Notes: generated from the letters alone by a model not told the origin. A stretch of 64,000 nucleotides of DNA from Streptomyces sp. NBC_00457 (GCF_036014015.1 NZ_CP107905.1:1550001-1614000); one strand, 5' to 3'; counted from the stretch's first letter, positions 8,813 through 17,338 are shown. Made by a program: numbers and translations.

Positions 8813-9094
8813 CCGTCTCTCGGATCGCGCGGTGTGCCGTCCGGAACGGCGGCTGACTGCGGGATTGGCCACGGTGCCCGCGCCCGGACGGGGTCCGCTC
8901 AACTGTGCTGACGGCGGGGGAGTGGACGTGCGGTCGTAGACGATGCCGAGTACGACGGCTGTCTGGACTATGGCGGCGTACGAACACGCGGTGGCCATGG
9001 TCTTCTGTCGCGCCAAGGTCGAGACACGGATCCGGGCGGTTCCGAACGGGTCACAGGGGCTGCGGCCAGACGGTCCTTCCGCTCCACCGGATGT

Positions 9095-9337
9095 CGGCCC
9101 GTTCCCAGCCCGGAGATCCCCGGACTGGAGGACCCGGCCGACCCGTTCCCCGAGGACGCGATCTCGCCGACGGAGACGCTCATGCAACGCGAGTCCCAGG
9201 CCCTGGCCGTCCGCCTGTCCGCCCTCGGAGCCCCGGTGACGACGCACTTCTACGCGGGCACACACTCCCCGCCGTACTGGGCACGCGAGTTCCACCGCTC
9301 GCTGCCCATGCTCCTGGAAGCCCTTCGAGGGACGTAG
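9095..9337 (+). pseudogene. C-terminal fragment of an alpha/beta-hydrolase esterase
   Basis: The frame ending at TAG 9335-9337 reads SPTETLMQRESQALAVRLSA and then HFYAGTHSPPYWAREFHRSL. This resembles the end of antigen-85/tributyrin-esterase-like hydrolases, where GTHSWPYW carries the catalytic His. Upstream of about 9095 the frame shows no protein-like sequence, and no nucleophile motif (GxSxG) is present. The fragment is too short to work and is read as the tail of a deleted gene. Confidence 0.5.
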
Positions 9338-9476
9338 CCGCATGCTCTGCGGCACACGAGTCACAGGAGAATCTCATCCGGTCCCCATGGTGAAACCAGG
9401 GACCGGCCACAGTATGGTCAAGCCTTCAACAGGAGGGTGAGGTTCCGCGCGGCCGGGGGGTCAAGGAGGCACGGCA

Positions 9477-10301
9477 ATGGTCATGGTCGGATCGGTCGGT
9501 CCGGGAGTGCGCCGGGTGGCGCGCGGCGTGAGACGGCGCATACGCAGACTGGGCGAGCCTCCTGTGCCGGAGTCGGCGTATCGGCTCGTACCGGACCCGG
9601 TGTTCGTCCTGTCCTCCGTGCGCTCCGGCTCCACCCTGCTGCGGGTCCTGCTCAACAGCCATCCGCAGATCCGCGCCCCGCACGAGATGCACCTGCGCAC
9701 GCTCTCCGTCGACCTGAACAAGCCGTACACCAAGAAGGCGATGTCCGAACTCGACCTGGACCAGCGTGAGCTGGAGTACCTGCTGTGGGACCGGGTGCTG
9801 CACCGCGAACTCGTGCGCAGCGGCAAGCGGATCATCGTCGACAAGACACCCGGCAACGCGGGCGTCTGGGAGCGGCTGCACGAGGGCTGGCCCAAGGCCC
9901 GGTACATCTTCCTGCTGCGCCATCCCGCGTCGATGGTCAACTCACTGATCACCAACCGTCCCGACCGCGATCCGGACGCGACCGTGCGGGAAGTGCGCGG
10001 CTACGTCGAGGCGGTCGAGGCGGCCCGCACCGCGCTGCCCGGCCTCACCGTCCGATACGAGGATCTGACCGAGCGGCCCGAGGAGGTCACCCGGGAGATC
10101 TGCGCCTACCTCGGCGTTCCGTGGGCGCCGAGGATGCTCGACTACCGCAAGGGTGATCACGGCCCGTTCGTGCCGTACATCGGCGACTGGAGCGAGAACA
10201 TCAAGTCCGGGAAGATCCAGAAAGCGCGAGCGCTGCCGGACGCGGCAGACGTACCGGCGCCGCTGCGCGACATCACGCGTGCCTGGGGGTATCCGTGTTG
10301 A
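9477..10301 (+). CDS. PAPS-dependent sulfotransferase
   Basis: This 274-residue protein has AAGGAGG seven bases before ATG 9477. Residues 42-52 (FVLSSVRSGSTLL) form the 5'-phosphosulfate-binding loop of sulfotransferases. RYIFLLRHPASMVNS near residue 143 is the 3'-phosphate-binding segment, with the conserved Arg and Ser. LTVRYEDLTERPEEV follows, as usual in this family. It should transfer sulfate from PAPS to a small molecule or glycan; the acceptor is unknown. The stop overlaps the next gene, which resembles APS kinase, the enzyme that makes PAPS, so donor supply and use are paired in one operon. Confidence 0.9.
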   Translation: MVMVGSVGPGVRRVARGVRRRIRRLGEPPVPESAYRLVPDPVFVLSSVRSGSTLLRVLLNSHPQIRAPHEMHLRTLSVDLNKPYTKKAMSELDLDQRELEYLLWDRVLHRELVRSGKRIIVDKTPGNAGVWERLHEGWPKARYIFLLRHPASMVNSLITNRPDRDPDATVREVRGYVEAVEAARTALPGLTVRYEDLTERPEEVTREICAYLGVPWAPRMLDYRKGDHGPFVPYIGDWSENIKSGKIQKARALPDAADVPAPLRDITRAWGYPC

Positions 10302-10672
10302 GCGACATGTCCGACGTGAAGTGCCGATGTACCTGCCCGGGAGCGACCGTGTGGGTCACCGGGCCGACGGCCGCCGACCGGCGCGGCGCCGCCTACGCGC
10401 TCGCCGAACGGCTACTGGCCGGACAGCGCCGGGTAGAGGTGCTCGACCGCCTCAACGGCCACGATACGAATGCCGAACGCATCGGCCTGATGGCCGAGGT
10501 ACTGGCCCGCAACGGCATCGTGGCGATCGTCCCCTGCGCCGAGGAGGGCGTGACGGAGGTACGGGACCGCCACGCGGCGAGCGGCACACGGTACGTCGAG
10601 GTGTGCGCCTCCGAGCCGGAGTGCGCCGAGACTACGGAGGCGGTCCACAGCCTGCTGACCGGGCGAGGCTGA
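10295..10672 (+). CDS. APS-kinase-like protein lacking a classic P-loop
   Basis: The frame has 125 residues. The starts GTG 10295, TTG 10298 and ATG 10307 are all possible; the first two overlap the sulfotransferase stop. The fold order resembles CysC: VWVTGPTAADRRGAAYALAE where the Walker A motif should be, VEVLDRLNGHD in place of the LDGDNxR motif, AEVLARNGIVAIVP, then YVEVCASEPE. However, GxxGxGK[ST] is replaced by GPTAADRRG, so the nucleotide-binding Lys and Ser/Thr are missing. The protein is also shorter than CysC (about 180-200). It may be a degenerate kinase or a PAPS/APS carrier for the sulfotransferase. The assignment rests on visual similarity. Confidence 0.65.
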   Translation: MLSDMSDVKCRCTCPGATVWVTGPTAADRRGAAYALAERLLAGQRRVEVLDRLNGHDTNAERIGLMAEVLARNGIVAIVPCAEEGVTEVRDRHAASGTRYVEVCASEPECAETTEAVHSLLTGRG

Positions 10673-10699
10673 GAGAATCCCGCCTCAGCCCCGCAGCCG

Positions 10700-10942
10700 T
10701 TACTGCCCCGCGCCCGGCGGCTGAGGCGCCTCCGGGGCGGCGGGGGTGCCTGTCTCCCCCTTGATCACACGGGGCGCTGTCTGCTCCTCGTCCGGTTTCT
10801 GATCCTCCTTCAACGCCCGGCGCTCCGCCTTGAGGATGCGCGCCGCCTTGCCCGCCGAGCGAGCCAGATCGGGCCCCTTCTTGGCGGCGAGTACGGCTAT
10901 GACGACGATGAGGATGACCGCGATTTCACTCAGCCCGAACAT
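10700..10942 (-). CDS. tatA: TatA/E-type twin-arginine translocase subunit
   Basis: This is an 80-residue protein with the usual TatA layout: an N-terminal membrane helix (LSEIAVILIVVIAVLAA) preceded by the FGLSE motif, a hinge with KKGPDLARSAGKAARI forming the amphipathic helix, then a charged and proline-rich tail. TatA oligomers form the passage for folded proteins across the cytoplasmic membrane. The usual FGxxKLP hinge is replaced by AAKKGPDLA, common in extra TatA paralogs of Streptomyces. It is not next to tatC, so it is likely an accessory copy. Confidence 0.82.
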   Translation of the reverse strand: MFGLSEIAVILIVVIAVLAAKKGPDLARSAGKAARILKAERRALKEDQKPDEEQTAPRVIKGETGTPAAPEAPQPPGAGQ

Positions 10943-10960
10943 GTCGCTCGCCCGCCCGCG

Positions 10961-11536
10961 TCAGACGCCGACGCCGAAGTCGGAGGCGATGCCGGCCAGC
11001 CCGGATGCATACCCCTGACCGACCGCGCGGAACTTCCACTCGGCGCCGCCCCGGTACAGCTCGCCGAAGACCATCGCGGTCTCGGTGGCCGCGTCCTCGG
11101 ACAGGTCGTAGCGGGCGATCTCGGCGCCGCCGGCCTGGTTGACGACGCGGATGAAGGCGCCCCGGACCTGGCCGAAGCTCTGGCCGCGGCTCTCGGCGTC
11201 GTGGATGGACACCGGGAAGACGATCCGGTCGACCTCGGCGGGTACGCCCGCGAGGTTCACCTTGACGACCTCGTCGTCGCCCTCGCCCTCACCGGTGAGG
11301 TTGTCGCCGGTGTGCTCGACGGAGCCGTCCGGGCTGGTGAGATTGTTGTAGAAGACGAAGTGCCGGTCGGACAGGACCTTGCCGGAGGTGTCGAGGAGCA
11401 GGGCGGAGGCGTCCAGGTCGTAGTCGGTGCCCGTCGTGGTGCGCACGTCCCAGCCCAGGCCGACCAGGACCGCGGTCAGACCCGGTACCTCCTTGCTGAG
11501 CGAGACGTTGCCGCCCTTGGACAGGGAAACACCCAC
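10961..11536 (-). CDS. terD: TerD-family stress/tellurium-resistance protein
   Basis: The product has 191 residues with a GTG start at 11536 and AGGAGG 6 bases upstream. It opens with [15 protein letters not shown] and contains [21 protein letters not shown], the Ca2+-binding acidic motif of the TerD domain. [20 protein letters not shown] and [18 protein letters not shown] are further hallmarks. TerD proteins bind calcium and take part in envelope stress and development in Streptomyces. The promoter region, shared with the divergent BlaI-type repressor, carries TCTACA-GCAT-TGTAGA at 11585-11600, so BlaI control is likely. Confidence 0.95.
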   Translation of the reverse strand: MGVSLSKGGNVSLSKEVPGLTAVLVGLGWDVRTTTGTDYDLDASALLLDTSGKVLSDRHFVFYNNLTSPDGSVEHTGDNLTGEGEGDDEVVKVNLAGVPAEVDRIVFPVSIHDAESRGQSFGQVRGAFIRVVNQAGGAEIARYDLSEDAATETAMVFGELYRGGAEWKFRAVGQGYASGLAGIASDFGVGV

Positions 11537-11578
11537 TGTTTTCCTCCTGGTTGAGATTCCGATCGAGGTTCCAACACC

Positions 11579-11600
11579 GTAGAATCTACAGCATTGTAGA
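11579..11600. promoter_or_regulatory. BlaI-type operator between terD and blaI
   Basis: TCTACA (11585-11590) and TGTAGA (11595-11600) form a perfect inverted repeat around GCAT. An extra overlapping half, GTAGA at 11579-11583, precedes it. BlaI/MecI repressors bind TACA/TGTA dyads. The same element recurs at 13610-13625 and, with one mismatch, at 14551-14566. Confidence 0.65.
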
Positions 11601-11702
11601 AATAATGGAAGGTGTGATCCGGACGCGAGGGCACGATGTGATCCCCAGTGTCCTTACGATGGACCGCTTGCGGCGTACGCGGCAGCGGAAGGGAGACAGG
11701 GC

Positions 11703-12092
11703 GTGACGGAGGATCACCGGCGTCCCCGGCGACGGGGGCAGGGCGAGCTGGAGGTGCAGGTTCTGGCGGCCCTGCGGGAGGCGGACGGGCCTGCGACCGC
11801 GGGCTGGGTGCAGGAGCGGCTCGGCGGCGACCTCGCCTATACGACGGTGATCACGATCCTGACCCGGCTGCTGGCCAAGGGCGCGGTGACGCGGGAGCGC
11901 GCCGGACGGTCGTTCGCCTGGACACCGGCCTCGGACGAGGCGGGACTGGCCGCCCGGAAGATGCGCAAGGTGCTGGACGGTGAGCAGGACCGGGAGGCGG
12001 TGCTGGCGAGCTTCGTCACCGCACTCGACCCCGATGACGAGCGGCTCCTGCGCGAACTGCTGGGTCAGCCGAAGGCCGAAGGGGAAGACTGA
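11703..12092 (+). CDS. BlaI/MecI/CopY-family transcriptional repressor
   Basis: This 129-residue winged-helix repressor starts at GTG 11703. The helix-turn-helix lies at about residues 25-55 (LREADGPATAGWVQERLGGD, LAYTTVITILTRLLAKG), followed by the wing (VTRERAGRSFAWTP). The C-terminal helices (ARKMRKVLDGEQDREAVLAS) serve for dimerisation and contain the region normally cleaved when the signal arrives. The M56 protease gene begins 6 bases downstream, the usual partner that inactivates BlaI. Three dyads in nearby promoters suggest that it controls terD, the TerB-like gene, the SpoOM gene and itself. Confidence 0.92.
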   Translation: MTEDHRRPRRRGQGELEVQVLAALREADGPATAGWVQERLGGDLAYTTVITILTRLLAKGAVTRERAGRSFAWTPASDEAGLAARKMRKVLDGEQDREAVLASFVTALDPDDERLLRELLGQPKAEGED

Positions 12093-12098
12093 AGCCTC

Positions 12099-13031
12099 AT
12101 GGGGGTGTTCGTCTTCCTGCCGCTGGTACTGCCGCTCACGGCCTGGCCGATCGCACGGCTGGCCGAGCACCATCTGCATCCGCGCATCGCCACCCGCCTG
12201 CTCACCGGCGTGGCCGGCGTCATGGCTCTGTGCAGCACGGTGTGTCTCGGCCTGCTGATGGTGGTCGGCACCGCCCAACTCCCCGGCAACCCGCTGCCGG
12301 ACGGCTGGTCGGACCCGGAGGTGCGGGAGGCCGTTCCGTACGACGAGGTGGCGGGCAAGGCGGCCATCCCCGCGCTGATCGCCGTGGCCGTGGTGTGCGG
12401 CCGTACGCTGTGGCGGCACGGCCGGGTACGCCGCCGCGCCCACCGGGCCCTGGCCGGGCTGTCCGGTACGGAGGTCGCGGTGCTGCCCGACGACGTGCCG
12501 TACGCGTACGCCCTTCCCGGCGGAGCCCGTGATCGCATCGTGGCGACCACGGCGTTGCTCTCCGCCCTCCAACCCGCCGAGCGGCGTGCCCTTTTCGCCC
12601 ACGAGCGGGCCCATCTCGCCGCCCGTCACCACAGATTCCTGCTGGTCGCACAGCTGGCGGCTCGCGCGAACCCGTTCCTGCGTCCGCTGCGTACAGCGGT
12701 GACGTACACGACCGAGCGCTGGGCGGACGAGGAGGCGGCCCGCGTCCTCGGCGACCGCCGGACGGTGGCCCACGCGATCGGCAAGGCGGCGCTGATCTCC
12801 CGGGGCACCCCGATCCCCACGCTCGCGGGTCTCGCCTCCCCGGGGCCGGTCCCGCGCCGGGTGGCGGCCCTCCTCGGGCCCGCTCCCGCGCCCCGGAGCT
12901 GGCCGTCCGTGTTCACCGCGGTGGGCGTGGCCGCGTGGACGGCGGCCGCGGGTACGGCGATTTCCGCACTGTCGTCGGCCAACTCCGCGGTGACGATGGC
13001 CCTCATCCTGCACGCGGCGACGCCGCTCTAG
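12099..13031 (+). CDS. M56-family (BlaR1/HtpX-like) membrane metalloprotease
   Basis: The 310-residue membrane protein has hydrophobic helices near residues 1-20, 30-60, 85-105 and 265-300. The cytoplasmic metalloprotease part carries HERAHLAARHH near residue 168, the HExxH zinc motif with Arg-Ala in the variable positions, followed by ERWADEEAARVLGD, where the third zinc ligand (Glu) sits. It lacks the penicillin-binding sensor domain of BlaR1. Being next to the BlaI-type gene, it probably cuts or antagonises that repressor in response to a signal that is not known. Confidence 0.88.
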   Translation: MGVFVFLPLVLPLTAWPIARLAEHHLHPRIATRLLTGVAGVMALCSTVCLGLLMVVGTAQLPGNPLPDGWSDPEVREAVPYDEVAGKAAIPALIAVAVVCGRTLWRHGRVRRRAHRALAGLSGTEVAVLPDDVPYAYALPGGARDRIVATTALLSALQPAERRALFAHERAHLAARHHRFLLVAQLAARANPFLRPLRTAVTYTTERWADEEAARVLGDRRTVAHAIGKAALISRGTPIPTLAGLASPGPVPRRVAALLGPAPAPRSWPSVFTAVGVAAWTAAAGTAISALSSANSAVTMALILHAATPL

Positions 13032-13059
13032 CCCCGGACAAGGGTCAGAGCGGCGTCGC
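13017..13059. terminator. Bidirectional terminator hairpin
   Basis: A perfect 13-bp stem is formed by GCGACGCCGCTCT (13017-13029) and AGAGCGGCGTCGC (13047-13059) with a 17-base loop. It overlaps the last codons of the M56 gene and lies between it and the convergent TerB-like gene. No U-tract follows, which is normal for Streptomyces. Confidence 0.75.
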
Positions 13060-13092
13060 CCGCACGCAGAAGTCCCAGAGATCCCAGGGGTC

Positions 13093-13548
13093 TCAGAGGT
13101 CGAACTCGTGCGGCGGCAGGTCCAGCGCGAAGCACGCCTCGCGGACCACGGCCTGCTCGGTCTTGTCGAAGTCGCCGTCGGCGCCGCCGATCACGATGCC
13201 GATCTGGATGACCGCCCGCGCCTCGGCGGGCTTCTTCTTCGCCTTGGCGACCTCCTGCAGCACGCTCACCTTGCCGAGGGCGAAGTCGGCGGTCAGCTTG
13301 TTGAGGTTCTCCTCGAAGCGCCGCTGCAGGTCCGTGGCGTCGAAGTTCTGCAGCACCTCGTTGGTGGCGATCAGCTGCGCTACGCGCTGCCGCTCGGAGG
13401 GGTCGATGGTGCCGTCGGCGGCGGCGACCAGGGCGCACATCGCCATGCTCGCGTCGCGGAAGGCGCCGCTCTTGAGGTCGTTCTTCTTCGCCGTCAGCTG
13501 GGTCTGCATCGTCGATGCGGACTCCTTGATGCGGTCCCACAGGGCCAT
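13093..13548 (-). CDS. TerB-family protein
   Basis: This is a 151-residue helical cytoplasmic protein with ATG at 13548. It starts MALWDRIKESASTMQTQL and contains two TerB-type repeats: AMCALVAAADGTIDPSERQR and GIVIGGADGDFDKTEQAVV. Each has the acidic AADGxID/GADGDFD loop that binds metal in TerB. TerB works with TerD-type proteins in stress and tellurite resistance. The promoter has a perfect TCTACA-GCAA-TGTAGA dyad at 13610-13625, linking it to the BlaI-type repressor. Confidence 0.92.
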   Translation of the reverse strand: MALWDRIKESASTMQTQLTAKKNDLKSGAFRDASMAMCALVAAADGTIDPSERQRVAQLIATNEVLQNFDATDLQRRFEENLNKLTADFALGKVSVLQEVAKAKKKPAEARAVIQIGIVIGGADGDFDKTEQAVVREACFALDLPPHEFDL

Positions 13549-13609
13549 GAGAACTCCGTACGTGTCGGGAGGTGGGCCCGGACCGGCGCGGCCCGGGCAG
13601 CCGCAATCC

Positions 13610-13625
13610 TCTACAGCAATGTAGA
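13610..13625. promoter_or_regulatory. BlaI-type operator upstream of terB-like gene
   Basis: This is a perfect dyad: TCTACA (13610-13615), GCAA, TGTAGA (13620-13625), 62 bases before the TerB-like start at 13548. It differs from the terD/blaI site by one spacer base. Confidence 0.65.
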
Positions 13626-13639
13626 AGCTACCAGGGCGG

Positions 13640-14476
13640 CTACCCCTCCTCTTCGTCGCCCTCGAAGAAGTCACCGACCTCGTCCACCACTTCGGCCGCG
13701 ACCATGCCGCCGACGACCCCGACGGCCAGCCCGGCCGCGCCGGCCGCAACAGCGGTGCCCATGCCGGGGCGATGGCCTTCAGGTCCGTACGAGGCGTGCG
13801 AACCGTACGACGCCCGGTGCTCGACCAGCTGCCGGATCCAGCCGTCGACCTCGGCATTCCAGTCCCGGGCGTCGTGATGGCCGACGGTGAACCGGGTGAC
13901 CGTGTCACGGCCCTCAGAGAAGAAGCCCCCGCGCTTGTCGGCCCCCAGGACCACCTCCATGCCGCCCGGCGAGGCGAGGAAGGTCAGCTCGATCTCCTGG
14001 AAGAAGGGCAGCTGCTGCCCGGTGCCGCCGATACGGCCGTTCTCCAGGTCGGCGGACCGGAAGCCGAAGCCGATCTGCCCGAGGGACTCCAGGACCGCCT
14101 CCTGCACGGGCAGCGGGCCCACGGTCAGCTGGTCGAGGTCGCCCTTGTCCTTCGCGCCGGCCACCGCCAGCTCGGTGACCGGCGTCTCCCACGGCAGCGT
14201 CACACTGAACGGCACCCCGCGCTCCGCGCCCGCCGAGAGCCGGAAGCCCGCCGACCATGAACCGGTCGAAGACGACGACCCCGTCGGCCTCCCCGCCGTC
14301 GTGCTCGGCCTCGACCCGCGCCTCCAGCTCCAGGGCGACGTGCTCGATGCCGAAGTCGGCGTCACCGCCCTTGAGACGGACCTCCCCCGACAGGCCCCCG
14401 CCCGGCTGGCCCCCCCGGGGCGAGGACCGTGTCCCCCGCCCACACCGAGCGAACCGAGCAGCCGTTTGAACGCCAT
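13640..14476 (-). pseudogene. SpoOM-family sporulation-control protein, frameshifted
   Basis: ATG 14476 opens MAFKRLLGSLGVGG, the SpoOM start. The family sequence then moves to a second frame (DTVLAPGG), to a third (GLSGEVRLKGGDADFGIEHV, then FDRFMVGG), and back to the first (GFRLSAGAERGVPFSVTLPW to the end). The C-terminal half has TGQQLPFFQEIELTF, RFTVGHHDARDWNAEVDGW and a hydrophobic, acidic tail (FFEGDEEEG). All three frame changes fall in or beside runs of G, so homopolymer sequencing errors in an intact gene are a real alternative to decay. SpoOM proteins have an arrestin-like fold and influence sporulation. A BlaI-like dyad (14551-14566) precedes it. Confidence 0.75.
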
Positions 14477-14550
14477 CGCGTCGTCCACTCCTTTACGAGC
14501 GACTGCATACCTCCGTCATGTGCGGAACATCCGGGACGGCCCGCACGTTC

Positions 14551-14566
14551 TCTACAAGCGAGTAGA
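14551..14566. promoter_or_regulatory. BlaI-like operator (one mismatch) upstream of the SpoOM gene
   Basis: TCTACA (14551-14556), AGCG and AGTAGA (14561-14566) reproduce the dyad at terD and terB with one changed base, 75 bases before the SpoOM start at 14476. Confidence 0.5.
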
Positions 14567-14695
14567 AGCATAGAGTGGCTTACATCCACCCGACGTACCG
14601 AAAAGGAGCCAGTGTCCCGCAATGGGTGAGCCTCCCAGTACCGGCCGTGCCATGCCCTGCCCAGGTCACAGACTTGAGGGAACGGGGGTGGCGGG

Positions 14696-16033
14696 GTGAC
14701 CGAGGTCCTGCTGCTCCTGCTGGCCCTCCTCCTCACACTGGCCTGCGCGCTGTTCGTCGCCGCCGAGTTCTCCCTGACCACCGTCGAGCGCGGTGACCTG
14801 GAACGGGCCGCCCAGGAGGGCGAGCGCGGCGCCGAGGGCGCGCTGAAGGCCGTACGCAGTCTGACCGTCCAGCTGTCCGGCGCCCAGCTCGGCATCACCG
14901 TCACCTCGCTGGTGATCGGCATGCTCGCCGAGCCGTCGCTCGCGGCGCTGCTGCGCGGCCCGCTGAAGGCGATCGGCCTGGGCGGTGCGGCGTCCACCGT
15001 CGCCACCTTGCTGGGCGTGGCCGTGTCCACCGTGGTGTTGATGGTGGTCGGTGAGCTGGTGCCCAAGAACTGGGCGATCTCCCGCCCGCTGGCCGTCGCC
15101 AAGGTGGTGGCGGGCCCGCAGCGCGGCTTCACCGCCGCCTTCGGCCCGTTCATCCGGCACTTGAACAACACCGCGAACCGTTTCGTACGCCGCTTCGGAC
15201 TGGAGCCCGCCGAGGAACTGGCCTCCGCCCGCAGCCCCGAGGAACTGGTCGCGCTCGCCGAGCACTCCGCCGCCGAAGGCGCCCTGGAGGCCGACTCCGC
15301 CGAGCTGTTCGTGCGCACCCTGCACCTGAGCGAGCTGACCGCCGAGAACGTGATGACCCCGCGCGTCGACGTCAAGGCGCTCGAAGCGCACGCGACGGCC
15401 GCGGATGCCGCGAACCTCACCTACGCCACCGGCCTGTCCCGCTTCCCGGTCTACCGCGACAGCCTGGACGAGGTCATCGGCAGCGTCCACATCCGCGACG
15501 TGCTCGCGCTGGCGCCGGACAAGCGCGCGGTCACCCAGGTCACCGAGCTGGCCACCGCGCCCCTGCTGGTGCCCGACAGCCTCACCGCGGACCGGCTGCT
15601 GCAGCGGCTGCGTTCCACCCGCACCATGGCCGTGATCATCGACGAATACGGCGGCACGGCGGGCGTGGCGACGATGGAGGACATCGTCGAAGAGGTCGTC
15701 GGCGAGGTCCGCGACGAACACGACCCCGTCGAGGTGCCGGACCTGCAGTCCGCACCGGCAGCGGCCGACGGCCGCGCGGCCTGGGAGGCGGACGGCTCCG
15801 TCCGCACCGACCAGCTCACCGCGATAGGACTGACGGCACCGGAGGGCCCGTACGAGACCGTGGCCGGTCTGGTCGCCACCCACCTCGCACGCATCCCCGC
15901 CAAGGGCGACATCCTGGACCTGGACGACGGCTGGCAACTCGACGTCCTCGACGTCGACCACCACCGCGCCGACCGTGTCCGCATCACCGCACCGGCCCGG
16001 GTGCCGGCCCAAGCCGGGGAGGAGTCCCGATGA
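14696..16033 (+). CDS. CNNM/CorC (HlyC)-type transporter with CBS pair
   Basis: The protein has 445 residues, starting at GTG 14696. An N-terminal CNNM (DUF21) membrane domain covers residues 1-180 (FVAAEFSLTTVERGDLERAA, SGAQLGITVTSLVIGM, MVVGELVPKNWA). A CBS pair follows at 220-340 (VMTPRVDVKALEAHATAADA, RFPVYRDSLDEVIGSVHIRD, AVIIDEYGGTAGVATMEDIV). The CorC_HlyC domain at 355-435 ends the protein. Such proteins move or sense divalent cations, mainly Mg2+; the old name hemolysin is misleading. Its stop overlaps the paralog that follows (ATGA). Confidence 0.93.
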   Translation: MTEVLLLLLALLLTLACALFVAAEFSLTTVERGDLERAAQEGERGAEGALKAVRSLTVQLSGAQLGITVTSLVIGMLAEPSLAALLRGPLKAIGLGGAASTVATLLGVAVSTVVLMVVGELVPKNWAISRPLAVAKVVAGPQRGFTAAFGPFIRHLNNTANRFVRRFGLEPAEELASARSPEELVALAEHSAAEGALEADSAELFVRTLHLSELTAENVMTPRVDVKALEAHATAADAANLTYATGLSRFPVYRDSLDEVIGSVHIRDVLALAPDKRAVTQVTELATAPLLVPDSLTADRLLQRLRSTRTMAVIIDEYGGTAGVATMEDIVEEVVGEVRDEHDPVEVPDLQSAPAAADGRAAWEADGSVRTDQLTAIGLTAPEGPYETVAGLVATHLARIPAKGDILDLDDGWQLDVLDVDHHRADRVRITAPARVPAQAGEESR

Positions 16034-17052
16034 CCGTCCTGCAACTCGCCATCGGCGCCCTCACCCTGCTGACCAACGCCTTCTTCGTCGGCGCCGAGTT
16101 CGCCCTGATCTCCGTCCGCCGCAGCCAGATCGAGCCGCGCGCGAAGGAAGGCAACACCCGGGCCCGGATGACCATGTGGGCCCTGGAGCACCTCTCCGCG
16201 ATGATGGCCACCGCCCAACTCGGCATCACCGTCTCCTCACTGGTACTGGGCGCTGTCGCCGAACCGGCCATCGCCCACCTGCTGGAACCCGGCTTCGAGG
16301 CCGCCCACATCCCGCACGGCCTGGTGCACCCGATCGCGTTCGTCATCGCGCTGACCGTGGCGACGTATCTGCACATGCTGATCGGCGAGATGGTCCCGAA
16401 GAACATCGCGCTCGCGGCACCGGTCCCGACGGCCCTGCTGCTCGGCCCGCCGCTGGTGGCCCTCACCCGCGCGCTGCGCCCGTTCGTGTTCGGCATCAAC
16501 GCCTTCGCCAACGCCCTGCTGAAGCTGCTGCGGGTCGAGCCGAAGGACGAGGTCGAGTCGGTCTTCACCGACGACCAGCTCGCCCGCATGGTCGTCGACT
16601 CCAGCGCGGCCGGCCTGCTCACGCCCGCCGACGGCGAACGGCTGCGCGACGCGCTGGAACTGGGCACCCGCCCGGTCGGCGAGATCCTCGTCCCGGCGCA
16701 GCAGATGCGCACCGTCGCCCACGCCGTCACCCCGGCCGAGCTCGAACGGACAGCCGCCGACGCGGGCTATTCCCGCTTCCCGGTCACCGGCGAGGACGGC
16801 ACGCTGCTCGGGTACCTGCACATCAAGGACACGCTGGGCATCGCCGACCGCGGCAGGCCGTTCCCGCGCGACGCCCTGCACCCGGTCACCCGCGTCCGCA
16901 TCGACACCCCGCTCGACGACACCCTCACCGCCCTGCGCGCCGACGGCAGCCACCTGGCCGCGGTCACCGGAGAGGCGGGCGCGGTCCTCGGCTTCGTGAC
17001 CATGGAGGACGTCCTGTCGGAGCTGGTGGGACCGGCACCTGCGAGAGCCTGA
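16030..17052 (+). CDS. CNNM-type transporter paralog without CorC domain
   Basis: This 340-residue paralog of the preceding gene overlaps it by 4 bases. The CNNM membrane domain occupies residues 1-185 (FFVGAEFALISVRRSQIEPR, ATAQLGITVSSLVLGAV, LIGEMVPKNIALAAP). The CBS pair is at 210-335 (RFPVTGEDGTLLGYLHIKDT, VTGEAGAVLGFVTMEDVL). It ends right after the second CBS, without the CorC_HlyC domain. Pairs of long and short forms in one operon suggest a heteromeric divalent-cation transporter. Confidence 0.92.
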   Translation: MTVLQLAIGALTLLTNAFFVGAEFALISVRRSQIEPRAKEGNTRARMTMWALEHLSAMMATAQLGITVSSLVLGAVAEPAIAHLLEPGFEAAHIPHGLVHPIAFVIALTVATYLHMLIGEMVPKNIALAAPVPTALLLGPPLVALTRALRPFVFGINAFANALLKLLRVEPKDEVESVFTDDQLARMVVDSSAAGLLTPADGERLRDALELGTRPVGEILVPAQQMRTVAHAVTPAELERTAADAGYSRFPVTGEDGTLLGYLHIKDTLGIADRGRPFPRDALHPVTRVRIDTPLDDTLTALRADGSHLAAVTGEAGAVLGFVTMEDVLSELVGPAPARA

Positions 17053-17338
17053 CCCACTAGGGGGTTTCGTTCGGATTCTTCAGATCGTTGGTGCCGGCCA
17101 CGGGGCCGCCCTACGGCCGGAAGCCGTCGATCGTCAGTTCCAGCAGGCGGTCGGCCTGGGCGTGGCATCTCCGACGAACGCGAACTCGAGCGCATCAAGG
17201 CCAGCATCCCCGGCTACGCCAACCTCTCACGCCGCGCCAGCCGCGCCGGGGCCTTCTTGACCCCGGCGCGGCGCCTCACGCGAACGAGCCATCCAACACT
17301 GCAACTTGTCGGCCCTCGGACCATCCGATGCGGACGAC
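17053..17338. other. Intergenic stretch with gene scraps
   Basis: No intact gene is seen here. On the minus strand, 17114-17161 reads QADRLLELTIDGFRP and a stop, typical of the last residues of a TetR-family regulator, without anything upstream. On the plus strand about 17165-17235 reads ISDERELERIKASIPGYANL, the end of some gene that once fed into the hairpin at 17241-17271. Confidence 0.35.
17241..17271. terminator. Strong GC-rich terminator hairpin
   Basis: A perfect 11-bp stem (CCGCGCCGGGG, 17241-17251, pairing with CCCCGGCGCGG, 17261-17271) has a 9-base loop. It lies between the CNNM operon and the convergent flavodoxin gene. Confidence 0.75.
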
